The position numbers and the translations under genes were made by a program. The notes beneath the pieces were generated by a model. That model saw only the letters and a list, made by a program, of their open reading frames with translations. It was not told the origin of the DNA and did no database searches. From Chryseobacterium panacisoli (GTDB taxonomy: Bacteria; Bacteroidota; Bacteroidia; Flavobacteriales; Weeksellaceae), in NCBI RefSeq assembly GCF_008274625.1, contig NZ_VTRU01000003.1, forward strand, positions 372,001-436,000: 64,000 nt of DNA. The letters run 5' to 3'. The first letter of the stretch is position 1; every line of letters begins with the position of its first letter. Shown here piece after piece: positions 27,306-36,198 of this stretch.

Positions 27306-28418
27306 TTATAAGTCGAGGTCATCATCGGAAACTGCCGTCCCATCGGCCATTAGAAATGCTTTTAAGAATGGGGTAAGATTCCCGTTCATTACGGCATCCA
27401 CATCTGAAGTTTCATGACCTGAGCGTACATCTTTTACGAGTTTGTAAGGATGCATTACGTAATTTCGGATCTGGCTTCCCCACTCGATCTTCATTTTGTT
27501 GGCTTCTATCTCATTTCTTGCCTTCATACGCTCTTCCAATTCCATTTCGTAAAGTCTTGAACGAAGGAGCTGCATGGCTTTTTCTTTGTTCTGAAGCTGG
27601 GAACGGGATTCTGAGTTTTCAATGATAATTCCTGTTGGTGCGTGGCGAAGACGTACAGCGGTTTCCACCTTGTTTACGTTCTGCCCACCTGCTCCGGAAG
27701 ATCTCATTGTTTCAAAAGAGATGTCAGCAGGATTAATATTAATTTCGATCGTATCATCTACTAAAGGATAGACATACACGGAAACGAAACTGGTATGGCG
27801 TTTTGCATTACTGTCAAAAGGTGAAATTCTTACTAAACGGTGTACTCCATTTTCACCTCTTAAATATCCAAAAGCAAATTCCCCTTCAATTTCCAGGGTA
27901 ACAGTTTTCACACCGGCTACATCACCTTCCTGAAAGTTCAGCTCACGGATTTTATAGCCTTGTTTTTCTGCCCACATCGTATACATTCTCATCAGCATAG
28001 CTGCCCAGTCGCAACTTTCTGTACCTCCGGCTCCGGCTGTGATCTGAAGAACGGCAGAAAGCTCATCTCCTTCGTTGGAAAGCATGTTTTTGAATTCAAG
28101 ATCTTCAATTTTTTCAACCAATTGCGGAAATGTCTCATCCAGCTCCTTTTCAGAATCCGGATCTTCCTTAGCAAAATCTACTAAAACCTGTATATCTTCA
28201 AACTGTGTCTGAATTTCATCATAGCCTTCCACCCATTTTTTTTTGGAACGAAGCTGCTTTAAGAATGCTTCAGCAGTTTTCGGATTGTCCCAAAATTCAG
28301 GTGCTGCTGTTTTCTCATCATCATTGGCAATTTCAATCTTCTTTTTTTCAATCTGAAGGTATCTGTGTAAGTCTTCAATTCTGGATTGAACTTCTTTTAT
28401 CTGGTCGTTGTTAATCAC
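27306..28418 (-). CDS. prfB: Peptide chain release factor 2, without programmed frameshift
   Basis: 370 residues; ends translation at UGA and UAA. The stop-recognition motif SPF ([15 protein letters not shown]) and the catalytic GGQ ([13 protein letters not shown]) are both present. In many bacteria codon 26 is an in-frame UGA read by +1 frameshifting; here the equivalent site reads TAC CTT CAG (about 28353-28364) and the gene is one uninterrupted frame. The start is GTG at 28418, since no ATG lies in frame upstream. A perfect -7 box TATTTTTG (28442-28435) ends 16 bases before it. Confidence 0.95.
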   Translation of the reverse strand: MINNDQIKEVQSRIEDLHRYLQIEKKKIEIANDDEKTAAPEFWDNPKTAEAFLKQLRSKKKWVEGYDEIQTQFEDIQVLVDFAKEDPDSEKELDETFPQLVEKIEDLEFKNMLSNEGDELSAVLQITAGAGGTESCDWAAMLMRMYTMWAEKQGYKIRELNFQEGDVAGVKTVTLEIEGEFAFGYLRGENGVHRLVRISPFDSNAKRHTSFVSVYVYPLVDDTIEININPADISFETMRSSGAGGQNVNKVETAVRLRHAPTGIIIENSESRSQLQNKEKAMQLLRSRLYEMELEERMKARNEIEANKMKIEWGSQIRNYVMHPYKLVKDVRSGHETSDVDAVMNGNLTPFLKAFLMADGTAVSDDDLDL

Positions 28419-28544
28419 GAATGTTTCTTTTTTGCAAAAATAAGGAATTCTTTTAGAGTGGAGTATTTTGAGTTTAAAGTTGCGGGGTTAAAGTTTTGAG
28501 TTCCGGTTGGAGGTTTATTAAGGTTTCAGAAATTGATTTAGAAG

Positions 28545-29039
28545 TCACGATTCCCTAAGAATTTTGGCTTCAAAGCTTATTCCAAGGTCTTCTTTTGATT
28601 TTTTACTTTCCATTTTGAAACCTATCATAGTTAAAGCATAGACAAATAATAACATCAATAAAGGAAGAAAAAATTCTACGGATATTTCTTTTGCTCTTAT
28701 ATCTCTTACAGATACACCTATGAAAAAAAGGAGGGCAAATGAGCACCAGACAAATAAGAAAAATAATACAAATGCATGTAATGACATAGTCACCTGTATT
28801 TGTGTCCCATCATTTTCTTTTTGAATTCTACCGCTTATTTGAGGAAGAAAAGAATTTCTGTATTGAATGACTTTGCTGATTTCAAAGCTATTATTATTCA
28901 CAGAACCTTCATATTCTTTTATATAATTCTTTCCTAAACCAATTTTTTTGGGTTCTACAAAGCCAGAAAGTCTTGTTAAAACTTCCTGTTCGGATAAATT
29001 TGTTTTGTAAGTAATGCGTTCATATGGTAAGTATTTCAT
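28545..29039 (-). CDS. Hypothetical membrane protein
   Basis: 164 residues. The N-terminal ~85 are soluble (MKYLPYERITYKTNLSEQEV...), and two strong hydrophobic segments follow (about 87-110 and 124-145) with a charged tail. I do not recognise the family. It sits 16 bases after the FAD oxidoreductase stop codon in the same direction, so the two are probably co-transcribed; nothing else hints at a role. Downstream, 28419-28544 holds short degenerate GTTTAAAGTT-type repeats and no gene. Confidence 0.65.
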   Translation of the reverse strand: MKYLPYERITYKTNLSEQEVLTRLSGFVEPKKIGLGKNYIKEYEGSVNNNSFEISKVIQYRNSFLPQISGRIQKENDGTQIQVTMSLHAFVLFFLFVWCSFALLFFIGVSVRDIRAKEISVEFFLPLLMLLFVYALTMIGFKMESKKSKEDLGISFEAKILRES

Positions 29040-29055
29040 GGGTATATCATTTTAT

Positions 29056-30162
29056 TTAAATCATGTCAGCCATTATTTCACCTATTTTCGGGGCTAAAGC
29101 AACCCCCATTCCTGAAAGTCTTACCGCGCAGAACTGTCTTTCTGAAAGTTGTTTTACAATAGGCGATTTTTCATCACCCATAGCCATAATTCCCGACCAT
29201 CGAAGTACAATTTTAAAGTCTTTATAAGGAAGTATGACTTCTTTTAAAAAGCTTTCCAGATGATTCTGCAGGAATTCTGTCGTTTCAAAAGCTGTTGTTT
29301 CTTCGGTTTTAAAATCCTGATTTCTTCCACCGCCCAGCAGAATTTGGTTTCCTATATTCCTGAAATAATAATACCCTTCATCATAATGAAAAGTTCCTTT
29401 CAACCTCAATCCTTCTATCGGTTCTGTCAGAATAATTTGTCCGCGGGCAGGAATGATATTTTCTTTTTTCAGGAACGTGGAAGTGAATGCATTGGTGCAA
29501 TAGATCATTTTATCTGCTTTTACAGAAATATCACCGGAAAAAAGAATCTCGACCTCAACGGTTGTTTCTTGAATATGTTCAGCTTCTGTTCCGAATAAAA
29601 ATTCTACTTTCAGCTCATGACATTTTTCCAGCAGCTTCTGTAACAGCTTCCCTGAATGCAGGCTTCCTTCACAAGGATTTTCAATCAGAAATGCAGATTT
29701 CCCCAACCCAAACTGCTGTATTTTGTCCTGCTTTAAAGTATATGTCTGATCAAGACCAGTTATTGTTTTCAGCTTTTCATTAACGGTATCAATATGGGAT
29801 AAAGGTTCTTCATTATTTAAAATTTCATAGCCTCCATTTAATTCAAAATCAATTTCATCATTTTTGAAATAATGCTGAATTTTCTGAAGACCTTCAAATC
29901 TCATTTTAACAAGCTCCAGAGTTTTTTCCCAGCCCATTTTCTGCGAATCGGCAATGACTTCGGTGAGGCTTCCGAAGCAGGCAAACCCGGCATTCCTCGT
30001 TGAAGCCCCCAGAGGAATGGTATTCCGTTCAATGATAAGAACAGATTTTTCAGGATACTTTTCCTTAATGGATATGGCCGTCCAGAGCCCGGAAAACCCG
30101 GCACCAATAATGATGACATCTCTTTTTCTGTAGAAAGTGTCCAGTTCCCAGATGCTGTTCAT
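29056..30162 (-). CDS. FAD-dependent oxidoreductase (D-amino acid oxidase fold)
   Basis: 368 residues. An ADP-binding beta-alpha-beta motif lies near the N-terminus (VIIIGAGFSGLWTAI), followed by GASTRNAGFACFGS, a signature of the glycine oxidase / gamma-glutamylputrescine oxidase group of the DAO family. A C-terminal FAD contact is seen in RLSGMGVALAPKIGE. It should oxidise a secondary or primary amine with O2 or a quinone; substrate unknown. First gene of a two-gene unit with the hypothetical membrane protein. The 110-base gap upstream contains TGAGTAA-type microrepeats and (TTAAACC)3 near 30242. Confidence 0.82.
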   Translation of the reverse strand: MNSIWELDTFYRKRDVIIIGAGFSGLWTAISIKEKYPEKSVLIIERNTIPLGASTRNAGFACFGSLTEVIADSQKMGWEKTLELVKMRFEGLQKIQHYFKNDEIDFELNGGYEILNNEEPLSHIDTVNEKLKTITGLDQTYTLKQDKIQQFGLGKSAFLIENPCEGSLHSGKLLQKLLEKCHELKVEFLFGTEAEHIQETTVEVEILFSGDISVKADKMIYCTNAFTSTFLKKENIIPARGQIILTEPIEGLRLKGTFHYDEGYYYFRNIGNQILLGGGRNQDFKTEETTAFETTEFLQNHLESFLKEVILPYKDFKIVLRWSGIMAMGDEKSPIVKQLSERQFCAVRLSGMGVALAPKIGEIMADMI

Positions 30163-30273
30163 GAGTAATGAGTAATGAATGATGAGTAATTTTTTGTAAA
30201 ATGTATAATGTAAAAAGTATTAATGTATGATGCAGCGCAGCCTTAAACCTTAAACCTTAAACTTTGAATTCCC

Positions 30274-31629
30274 TTACCCTTTGTCTTTTTCCTCTTCATT
30301 ATGCTGAAATCCGATGGCTCTTTGCGGTTCTTCAACAACTCTGTAGGTTTCAAGCTCGCTCTTCAATGCCTGAATTCTAAACTTAAAATCATCAAAATTA
30401 TTGATAATGGCATCGGCTAAGAACCGGGCCACCTGATCAAGATATTCTTCAGTAAGCTTGGAACCGGCATCCCTTAGAGCTCCACCCAGCAGATTCTGAT
30501 CAATTTTCAGTTTCTCATTTCTTGTTCTTTGATAAAGATTTTTAATTCTTTTCTTTAAACTTTGTGTAAAATCTATCAGCATCGTATTACTGAAAGCTTT
30601 CATCTTTGAAGAGATTTCATGCCAGAAAGGAACTTTATCTGCTTTGTTGTTCTTAAGTATTTTGTAAAGTAAAGAATCTTCCTCCAATCCTCTGGTCATG
30701 GCATATAAAATGATTTCTGACCGCTCTGAAGCATTGGGAGGAAAAATAGGGATCATCACATCGAATCTTCCCGGAGCAAGAATTTCTTCGTCAATTTCTG
30801 CAACGGAATTGGCAGAACCTACCATAAGAACCCCTTCTTTTTCAAATTTTCCGATATAATGAAGAATAAGTTCCTGAGCTTCAAGATTGCAGGAAGCAAC
30901 ATCTGTTTCCGCTCTTCTCTGCATCATAATTTCATCAAAATCATCCATAAAGAGCAGCATTTTATTTTCCTTCATCATATTTAATAGAAAATCACTGAAG
31001 TTGATCTCATTTCCATCAATCAGTGAAGTTCCCAAATAGTGTTTTTTAACTTCCTTAAACTGATAACCAATAATTTCAGCAATCTTATTAGCCCAGAATA
31101 TCTTACCGCTTCCCGGCGGGCCATACAAAATAATTCCTGCAGGCTTATTGATCCCCCAGTCTTTGATCTGCTGTGGATTCAGAAAGGGTTCCAGAACCGT
31201 AGATGTATAAAAAAACAGATCTCTGTATCCTATAAAATCTCTTTGCTGAAGGCTGGTTTTACTCCCGAAATAATCATAGACAAACTTGTAGTTTCCGCCT
31301 AACTTATTATCTATTCCATAGCTTGATATGGAAGATTTGAAAAAACCGTTATCAAAAATATTGAGGTTGTTATCTTTAATCACCTTTTCTACCTTGTCTT
31401 TAGGCTGATTGATGACTTTGGCAATCTGCTCCAGTGTTTTATTCTTGTCCAGATCTTTTTCATATAACCTTAAAAAATCTACATTTTCGCGGGCAAATTT
31501 TTCAAAATCGTCTTTTACTTCAAAATTCGTACTGACACAGTCTACCAATTCAAGATCAAAATCCTGTATAAACTGTTTTATGGCTTCTGCAGAAACATTT
31601 AGTTCTTCTGCCAGTTCAATTAGCTTCAT
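30274..31629 (-). CDS. AAA-type ATPase with altered Walker motifs and an IF2-N-like head
   Basis: 451 residues. Residues 1-90 look like two small helical modules of the IF2 N-terminal kind (MKLIELAEELNVSAEAIKQF, then KTLEQIAKVINQPKDKVEKV). A single AAA domain follows. Its Walker A is GPPGSGKI (170-177), with Ile where Thr/Ser normally binds Mg2+. Its Walker B reads LLFMDD (225-230), with Asp in place of the catalytic Glu. The arginine-finger region APGRFD is retained. It may bind nucleotide without efficient hydrolysis, or use a modified site. C-terminal ~150 residues are helical. A -7 box TAAATTTG (minus, 31656-31649) lies 19 bases before ATG. Function unknown. Confidence 0.75.
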   Translation of the reverse strand: MKLIELAEELNVSAEAIKQFIQDFDLELVDCVSTNFEVKDDFEKFARENVDFLRLYEKDLDKNKTLEQIAKVINQPKDKVEKVIKDNNLNIFDNGFFKSSISSYGIDNKLGGNYKFVYDYFGSKTSLQQRDFIGYRDLFFYTSTVLEPFLNPQQIKDWGINKPAGIILYGPPGSGKIFWANKIAEIIGYQFKEVKKHYLGTSLIDGNEINFSDFLLNMMKENKMLLFMDDFDEIMMQRRAETDVASCNLEAQELILHYIGKFEKEGVLMVGSANSVAEIDEEILAPGRFDVMIPIFPPNASERSEIILYAMTRGLEEDSLLYKILKNNKADKVPFWHEISSKMKAFSNTMLIDFTQSLKKRIKNLYQRTRNEKLKIDQNLLGGALRDAGSKLTEEYLDQVARFLADAIINNFDDFKFRIQALKSELETYRVVEEPQRAIGFQHNEEEKDKG

Positions 31630-31745
31630 AGGTGTTGATTAATTCTATCAAATTTAATGTATTTACCAATAAACTGACATTGATTTATGATAATTCTGTA
31701 ACATTCTCTAATTTATATAGACTACTACTATGTAAAACAAATTAC

Positions 31746-32648
31746 ATGGAAAAGATTTTATCAGTAAAAAATTTGACAAAGAAATTCAAGAGAGTTGTAG
31801 TCAACAATATATCTTTTGATGTCGAAAAAGGAAATGTTTACGGACTGTTGGGTCCTAATGGAAGTGGAAAATCCACCACTTTCGGGATGCTGCTTTCAAC
31901 GATTAATCCTACCAGCGGGGATTGGTTCTGGTTTGGCAAAAAAGGAACAGATCCGGAAACATTAAAAAAAATAGGAGCTATTATTGAGCAGCCTAACTTT
32001 TATCCTTATCTAAGTGCAGAAACCAACCTTAAAATTGTAGCTGAAATAAAAAAAGCACCTTATTCAAGGATTGATGAAGTACTGAAAACCGTTAATCTGT
32101 ATGAAAGGAGAAAAGATACTTTCAAAACCTTTTCCTTGGGAATGAAACAGCGTCTTGCCATTGCTTCAGCTATGCTGAACAATCCTGAAGTAATGATATT
32201 GGATGAACCGACCAACGGACTGGATCCTGAGGGAATTATTCAGATCAGAGAAATCATTAGCGATATTGCCAAGCAGGGAATCACGATCATTATTGCCAGC
32301 CACCTTTTGGATGAAATTGAAAAAATATGCAGCCATGTGATTGTATTGAAAGAAGGAAACTCCATCTACTGTGGAAGAGTAGATGAAATGACTTCCAACA
32401 ACGGATATTTTGAATTGAAAGCAGACAACAACACCTTACTTATGAATGCTTTGAATGAGCTTCAATGGTTCTCTTCCATCAATCAGGAAGGTGATCTTAT
32501 CAAAGCTCAGATCCGTGATGATGCTTCTATTTCAGCTTCGGCAATGAACCAGAAACTGGCAGAGAAAGGAATCTATCTTTCTCATTTGACCAAGAAAAAA
32601 TTATCTCTTGAATCTCAATTCCTTGAACTTGTAAAAAACACCCATTAG
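31746..32648 (+). CDS. ABC transporter ATP-binding protein
   Basis: 300 residues. Walker A GPNGSGKST (near residue 38), signature FSLGMKQRL (near 133), Walker B VMILDEPTNGLDPEG (near 153) and H-loop ASHLLDE are all intact. A ~90-residue C-terminal regulatory tail follows, as in BcrA/CcmA-type exporters. The frame is open back to 31632, but MEKILSVKNLTKKF at 31746 is the standard start. It pairs with the permease two bases downstream to form an ABC-2 exporter of drugs, peptides or lipids; substrate unknown. Confidence 0.92.
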   Translation: MEKILSVKNLTKKFKRVVVNNISFDVEKGNVYGLLGPNGSGKSTTFGMLLSTINPTSGDWFWFGKKGTDPETLKKIGAIIEQPNFYPYLSAETNLKIVAEIKKAPYSRIDEVLKTVNLYERRKDTFKTFSLGMKQRLAIASAMLNNPEVMILDEPTNGLDPEGIIQIREIISDIAKQGITIIIASHLLDEIEKICSHVIVLKEGNSIYCGRVDEMTSNNGYFELKADNNTLLMNALNELQWFSSINQEGDLIKAQIRDDASISASAMNQKLAEKGIYLSHLTKKKLSLESQFLELVKNTH

Positions 32649-32650
32649 TC

Positions 32651-33496
32651 ATGATAAAATTATTAAAACTGGAATATTACAAAAACCTGAATTACAAGCC
32701 ATTTAAGGTTTTCACGATACTTTATTTCGCCATTCTTATTGCTTTACTTTTCATTGGACTGGTTGATTTTGATCTTTTCGGAAATACCATCAATTTAAAG
32801 GAACAGGGAATCTATAATTTTCCGGAAATCTGGAACTTTACTACATGGATTGTTGCCTTATTGAAAATTTTCCTGGGACTGATTATTGTTTTCTCCATTT
32901 CACAGGAATTCAGCAACCGGATGTTCAAACAAAATACAATTGACGGATTGAGCAGAAAAGAATTTATCAGTTCAAAATTACTGACCATAAGCATTTTCAC
33001 CATTGTTTCTACAGTGATTGTATTTGGTATTACTATATTCCTTGGCTATCAATATTCAAATACCAAAGAATCTGCAAAGGTTTTTGCTGAGATTTTCTTC
33101 ATTGGAAACTACTTTATAAAACTGTTTACCTTTTTCTGTTTCTTAATGTTCCTTTCCGTTTTATTGAGAAAATCAGTTTTTGTATTTCTTGCTCTATTTG
33201 TTTTCTGGATTGGCGAAGGAGTTTTATCAGCTGTTGAAGTTTTCACTAAAGTAAAAGGAATGCAGGGGCCACAAAGAAATGAAATTATTCAGAATGACTT
33301 TTTTATAACACATCTTTTGCCATTGGAAAGTATGTCTAACCTTATTCCTAATCCGATGATGAGATTAAATATGATGAAAATGATGGGGGTAAAATATGAA
33401 TTTCACTACCCTACAGAAAGCCTTATTGCCTGTCTTGTGTGGTGTGCTATTTTTATATTCGGATCATACTGGATTTTGAGAAAAAGAGATTGGTAG
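32651..33496 (+). CDS. ABC-2 type transporter permease
   Basis: 281 residues with about six membrane helices (around 20-40, 70-92, 113-133, 148-172, 178-196 and 255-275). The start MIKLLKLEYYKNLNYKPF is typical of ABC-2 permeases. Two bases separate it from the ATPase gene, so one transcript and one transporter are expected. No substrate-specific feature seen. Confidence 0.85.
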   Translation: MIKLLKLEYYKNLNYKPFKVFTILYFAILIALLFIGLVDFDLFGNTINLKEQGIYNFPEIWNFTTWIVALLKIFLGLIIVFSISQEFSNRMFKQNTIDGLSRKEFISSKLLTISIFTIVSTVIVFGITIFLGYQYSNTKESAKVFAEIFFIGNYFIKLFTFFCFLMFLSVLLRKSVFVFLALFVFWIGEGVLSAVEVFTKVKGMQGPQRNEIIQNDFFITHLLPLESMSNLIPNPMMRLNMMKMMGVKYEFHYPTESLIACLVWCAIFIFGSYWILRKRDW

Positions 33497-33614
33497 ATCT
33501 CAATGATTAGAATTAAAGATTTTATCATTAAAATATTTAAAGATTATTTTTAAGTGGTTCGTTTTCGGATCACTTTTTTTGGCTTAATATTTTCATTCTT
33601 TTCAAAAACTAACC

Positions 33615-34244
33615 ATGAAAAAAATATTCTACGTACCCGGATTAATTAGTGCTATACTGATTCCTGTTCTTTTTTGGTATTATGGAAATCAAAAGTTTGA
33701 AGAGATTAACATTTCTGTTATAGACATTGGACTTCCTGCCAAAGAAAAAAAAGGAATCACAAATACCTTTGCAAGTTTTGAACCTTACAGAAACTGGGAT
33801 TACAGGAAAATAAAAGTTGCTCCCGGAACAGCAGAACAGAACTCAAAATTATATGTTTCTGAACTGAAAAATCTCCAGAAAAGAAATGAGAAAGAGTCGG
33901 GTATTGAGTTTATTTTTGATCAAAATAATACCTATGGTGATTTTGTCGCAGTTTTGAATGATATGGAAATAGCGCAGCAAGCGCAGTATGCCATTGATCT
34001 GGAAAAAACAGGGCATATTTTTGCTGTCTATGACTATGTTGATCCCAAAATCCAACAACTTGATTATACTTCTTTTTCATGTTATGTATTTACCGGAGAA
34101 GAATATAATCCTTCATTTTTTGAAAAAACACAACAATTTTTAACCAAACTACCCAAAGAAAGTTATTATATAATCTTTGGTTTTTTACTATTCATGCATG
34201 TATCTATGCTCAGCATCAAAGAAAGATTTCAAACGCAACATTAA
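33615..34244 (+). CDS. Hypothetical protein with a membrane segment at each end
   Basis: 209 residues. One hydrophobic helix lies at residues ~6-22 (VPGLISAILIPVLFWYYG) and another at ~183-200 (YYIIFGFLLFMHVSML). The ~155 residues between should form a periplasmic domain; they show no recognisable motif. It follows the ABC permease after 118 bases and may or may not share its transcript. The two-helix layout with a periplasmic domain would suit an accessory of the exporter, but that is speculation. Confidence 0.65.
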   Translation: MKKIFYVPGLISAILIPVLFWYYGNQKFEEINISVIDIGLPAKEKKGITNTFASFEPYRNWDYRKIKVAPGTAEQNSKLYVSELKNLQKRNEKESGIEFIFDQNNTYGDFVAVLNDMEIAQQAQYAIDLEKTGHIFAVYDYVDPKIQQLDYTSFSCYVFTGEEYNPSFFEKTQQFLTKLPKESYYIIFGFLLFMHVSMLSIKERFQTQH

Positions 34245-34252
34245 TCCAAAAT

Positions 34253-34276
34253 AAAAGGCTACCAGATGGCAGCCTT
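34253..34276 (-). terminator. Terminator of the msrAB operon
   Basis: Minus-strand hairpin AAGGCT...AGCCTT with internal CCA/TGG pairing and T residues after it, directly beyond the msrAB stop. Weaker in the plus direction. Confidence 0.6.
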
Positions 34277-34285
34277 CCTTTCACA

Positions 34286-35401
34286 TTACTTTTTATCTAA
34301 CAACGGAAGATATTTTCCGTATCCTTTACTTTCCATTTCAGCTTTTGGAATAAATTTCAGCGAAGCACTGTTGATACAGTAGCGAAGTCCTCCCTTATCC
34401 TGTGGCCCATCTGTAAAGACATGTCCTAAATGGGCATCACCGGTTTTACTTCTTACTTCTACTCTGGTCATTCCGTGGGTACGATCCATTTTTTCATCAA
34501 TCAAAGCCTTTGTAATCGGTTTTGAGAAACTTGGCCATCCACAGCCGGACTCAAACTTATCTGTAGAAATAAACAAAGGTTCTCCTGTGGTAATATCTAC
34601 ATAAATTCCTTCACGGGTTTCATTCCAGTATTCATTCTGAAAAGGTCTTTCTGTACCATTTTCCTGAGTAACATTATATTGTTCAGCAGTGAGTTTTTCT
34701 TTTAAAACTTTCTTATCCTGTTTTTGGTAGGCTGGCTTTGGAAGCGGATTGGCTTTTTTAGCCATTTCAAAAAGTCCCGGTTCAATATGGCAGTAACCGC
34801 CCGGATTTTTATCCAGATAATCCTGGTGATAATCTTCTGCTCTGTAGAAATTTTTCAATGGAATAGTTTCTACCAATAAAGGTTTATTATAGTTTTTCGC
34901 CAGTTTCTGAACTTCATCTTTTACAATAGCTTCATCTGTTTTGTTGGTAAAATAGATTCCGGTTCTGTATTGGTTTCCTCTGTCATTTCCCTGCTGATCT
35001 TTGCTGGTAGGGTCAATGGTTTTAAAATAAAGGTCAATTAACAGTTTCAGATCTACCTGCTCAGGGTCATACTTCACTTTCACGGTTTCAGCAAAACCTG
35101 TTGTATGGCTTACCACCTCTTCATAAGTAGGATTTTGGGTATTTCCGTTGGCATAGCCCACTTCTGTTCCTACAACTCCACGAATCTGTTGAAAAAAATG
35201 CTCGGTTCCCCAGAAACATCCCCCTGCAAAATAAATCTCTTTAACGTTTTTATTATCCATAATTTTCTCATTTTCTTTTTTTACTTCCACTGCATTGGAC
35301 TTGTTTTTCTTAAAAAGCCCTGATCCCGCAGCAAACACTGCTATACCCAGAATGATTCCGAGTACAATTAATATATTTTTCATTTTTACCTTTTTATTCA
35401 T
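34286..35401 (-). CDS. msrAB: Bifunctional methionine sulfoxide reductase A/B
   Basis: 371 residues. An N-terminal membrane anchor or signal (about 8-27) places it outside the cytoplasm. The MsrA domain (about 55-205) has the catalytic GGCFWGTEH and the MsrB domain (about 230-365) has ESGCGWPSF and the catalytic [11 protein letters not shown]. MsrA repairs S- and MsrB R-methionine sulfoxide in proteins damaged by hypochlorite or peroxide. MsrB lacks the zinc CxxC pairs. Its ATG overlaps the stop of the RclC-like gene by one base, so translation is coupled. It is the last gene of the sigma / anti-sigma / RclC-like cluster. Confidence 0.93.
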   Translation of the reverse strand: MNKKVKMKNILIVLGIILGIAVFAAGSGLFKKNKSNAVEVKKENEKIMDNKNVKEIYFAGGCFWGTEHFFQQIRGVVGTEVGYANGNTQNPTYEEVVSHTTGFAETVKVKYDPEQVDLKLLIDLYFKTIDPTSKDQQGNDRGNQYRTGIYFTNKTDEAIVKDEVQKLAKNYNKPLLVETIPLKNFYRAEDYHQDYLDKNPGGYCHIEPGLFEMAKKANPLPKPAYQKQDKKVLKEKLTAEQYNVTQENGTERPFQNEYWNETREGIYVDITTGEPLFISTDKFESGCGWPSFSKPITKALIDEKMDRTHGMTRVEVRSKTGDAHLGHVFTDGPQDKGGLRYCINSASLKFIPKAEMESKGYGKYLPLLDKK

Positions 35402-35844
35402 TACTTATTATTTTGAACGATCATGAATCCAAATCCTAAAAGCATAAGATCTTTAAGAATAAAGAAATCCGTCACAGGCACTCCATCCACTATTTTCCAC
35501 ATTCCCGGTGTTGTAAACAAATAGCTTAATGTTACCAGAAAAGTCACAATCATTCCTACTCCTGCATACTTTTTCAATACAGCAAATTTCGCACTAAATA
35601 CCAGGAGTAATGCAATGATAATTTCTATCGCTCCGATAAGATTTGACACTGCCTGGACGCTTATAATCTTATATACGAAAAAAGTTAAGAAATGGTTTTC
35701 CACCAAGGGTTTTATTGCAGCAGCTTCTGTAGGGGTAAATTTGAAAATACCAATCCACAATAAAATAAGTGCTGCTCCGAAAAGCGAGATATAATACCCG
35801 GTTCGGGCTAATTGATTTTTAGATTCCTGTACTGTTCCGACCAT
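35401..35844 (-). CDS. DUF417 family membrane protein, RclC (YkgB)-like
   Basis: 147 residues with four hydrophobic segments. Family motifs are [21 protein letters not shown] (residues ~27-47), YLFTTPG and [11 protein letters not shown] near the end. E. coli RclC belongs to the rclABC operon that protects against reactive chlorine. Coupling to msrAB (one-base overlap) supports a similar role here. An ECF-type promoter lies 41 bases upstream of its ATG, so this gene and msrAB may be induced apart from the sigma gene. The biochemical activity of RclC proteins is not known. Confidence 0.82.
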   Translation of the reverse strand: MVGTVQESKNQLARTGYYISLFGAALILLWIGIFKFTPTEAAAIKPLVENHFLTFFVYKIISVQAVSNLIGAIEIIIALLLVFSAKFAVLKKYAGVGMIVTFLVTLSYLFTTPGMWKIVDGVPVTDFFILKDLMLLGFGFMIVQNNK

Positions 35845-35884
35845 ATTTTAAGATTTTAATTGAATACTTTATTGTTTTCAATAG

Positions 35885-35914
35885 TATAGTCGGAGCCTTT
35901 TTACAATCCTGACA
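35885..35914 (-). promoter_or_regulatory. ECF-type promoter before the RclC-like/msrAB genes
   Basis: Minus strand TGTCAGG (35914-35908), a 15-base spacer and CGACTATA (35892-35885). This differs entirely from the housekeeping TTG/TAnnTTTG type and fits the -35/-10 layout of ECF sigma factors. It sits between the anti-sigma-like gene and its probable target genes, in a cluster headed by an ECF sigma factor. No second copy was noticed in the window. Confidence 0.55.
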
Positions 35915-35923
35915 GAATTTTTC

Positions 35924-36193
35924 TTAGAAATTTAATTTATTGATCATTTTATTTTTAAAGTCCTGAATTTCAGACTCATTTATTTCAGTTTTCTGTTCAG
36001 AAAATGTCTTTTTAAACACTTTATCCAGAAGTGCCAGTTTTTCATTGTACATTCTGCACCATTTGCAGATCATCAGGTGCATGCTGAGCATCCGGTTTTC
36101 TCTGGCAGAAATGGATTGGGCATTCCTTTTTTCCATCAGTAAAGTAGCCTCACTGCATGGTAAAAATAATATATGTAGTATTCTTCTTATCAT
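35924..36193 (-). CDS. Zinc-binding anti-sigma-like protein (ZAS motif)
   Basis: 89 residues. It has the H-x3-C-x2-C motif of zinc anti-sigma factors (His39, Cys43, Cys46 in SMHLMICKWC), plus an upstream Cys13 in FLPCSEATLL. No membrane segment is visible, so it would be a soluble sensor like RsrA or ChrR, in which oxidation or zinc loss releases the sigma factor. It starts 5 bases after the sigma stop codon. The regulatory role is inferred from motif and position. Confidence 0.75.
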   Translation of the reverse strand: MIRRILHILFLPCSEATLLMEKRNAQSISARENRMLSMHLMICKWCRMYNEKLALLDKVFKKTFSEQKTEINESEIQDFKNKMINKLNF

Positions 36194-36198
36194 TTTTC

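Noticed and set aside
28419..28544. Short GTTTAAAG-type repeats before prfB, and TGAGTAA / TTAAACC repeats at 30163-30262
   Set aside because: Degenerate microrepeats common in such spacers; no defined element or function could be argued.
31632..31745. 38-residue extension of the ABC ATPase
   Set aside because: AT-rich intergenic DNA; the ATPase family starts at MEKILSVKNL (31746).
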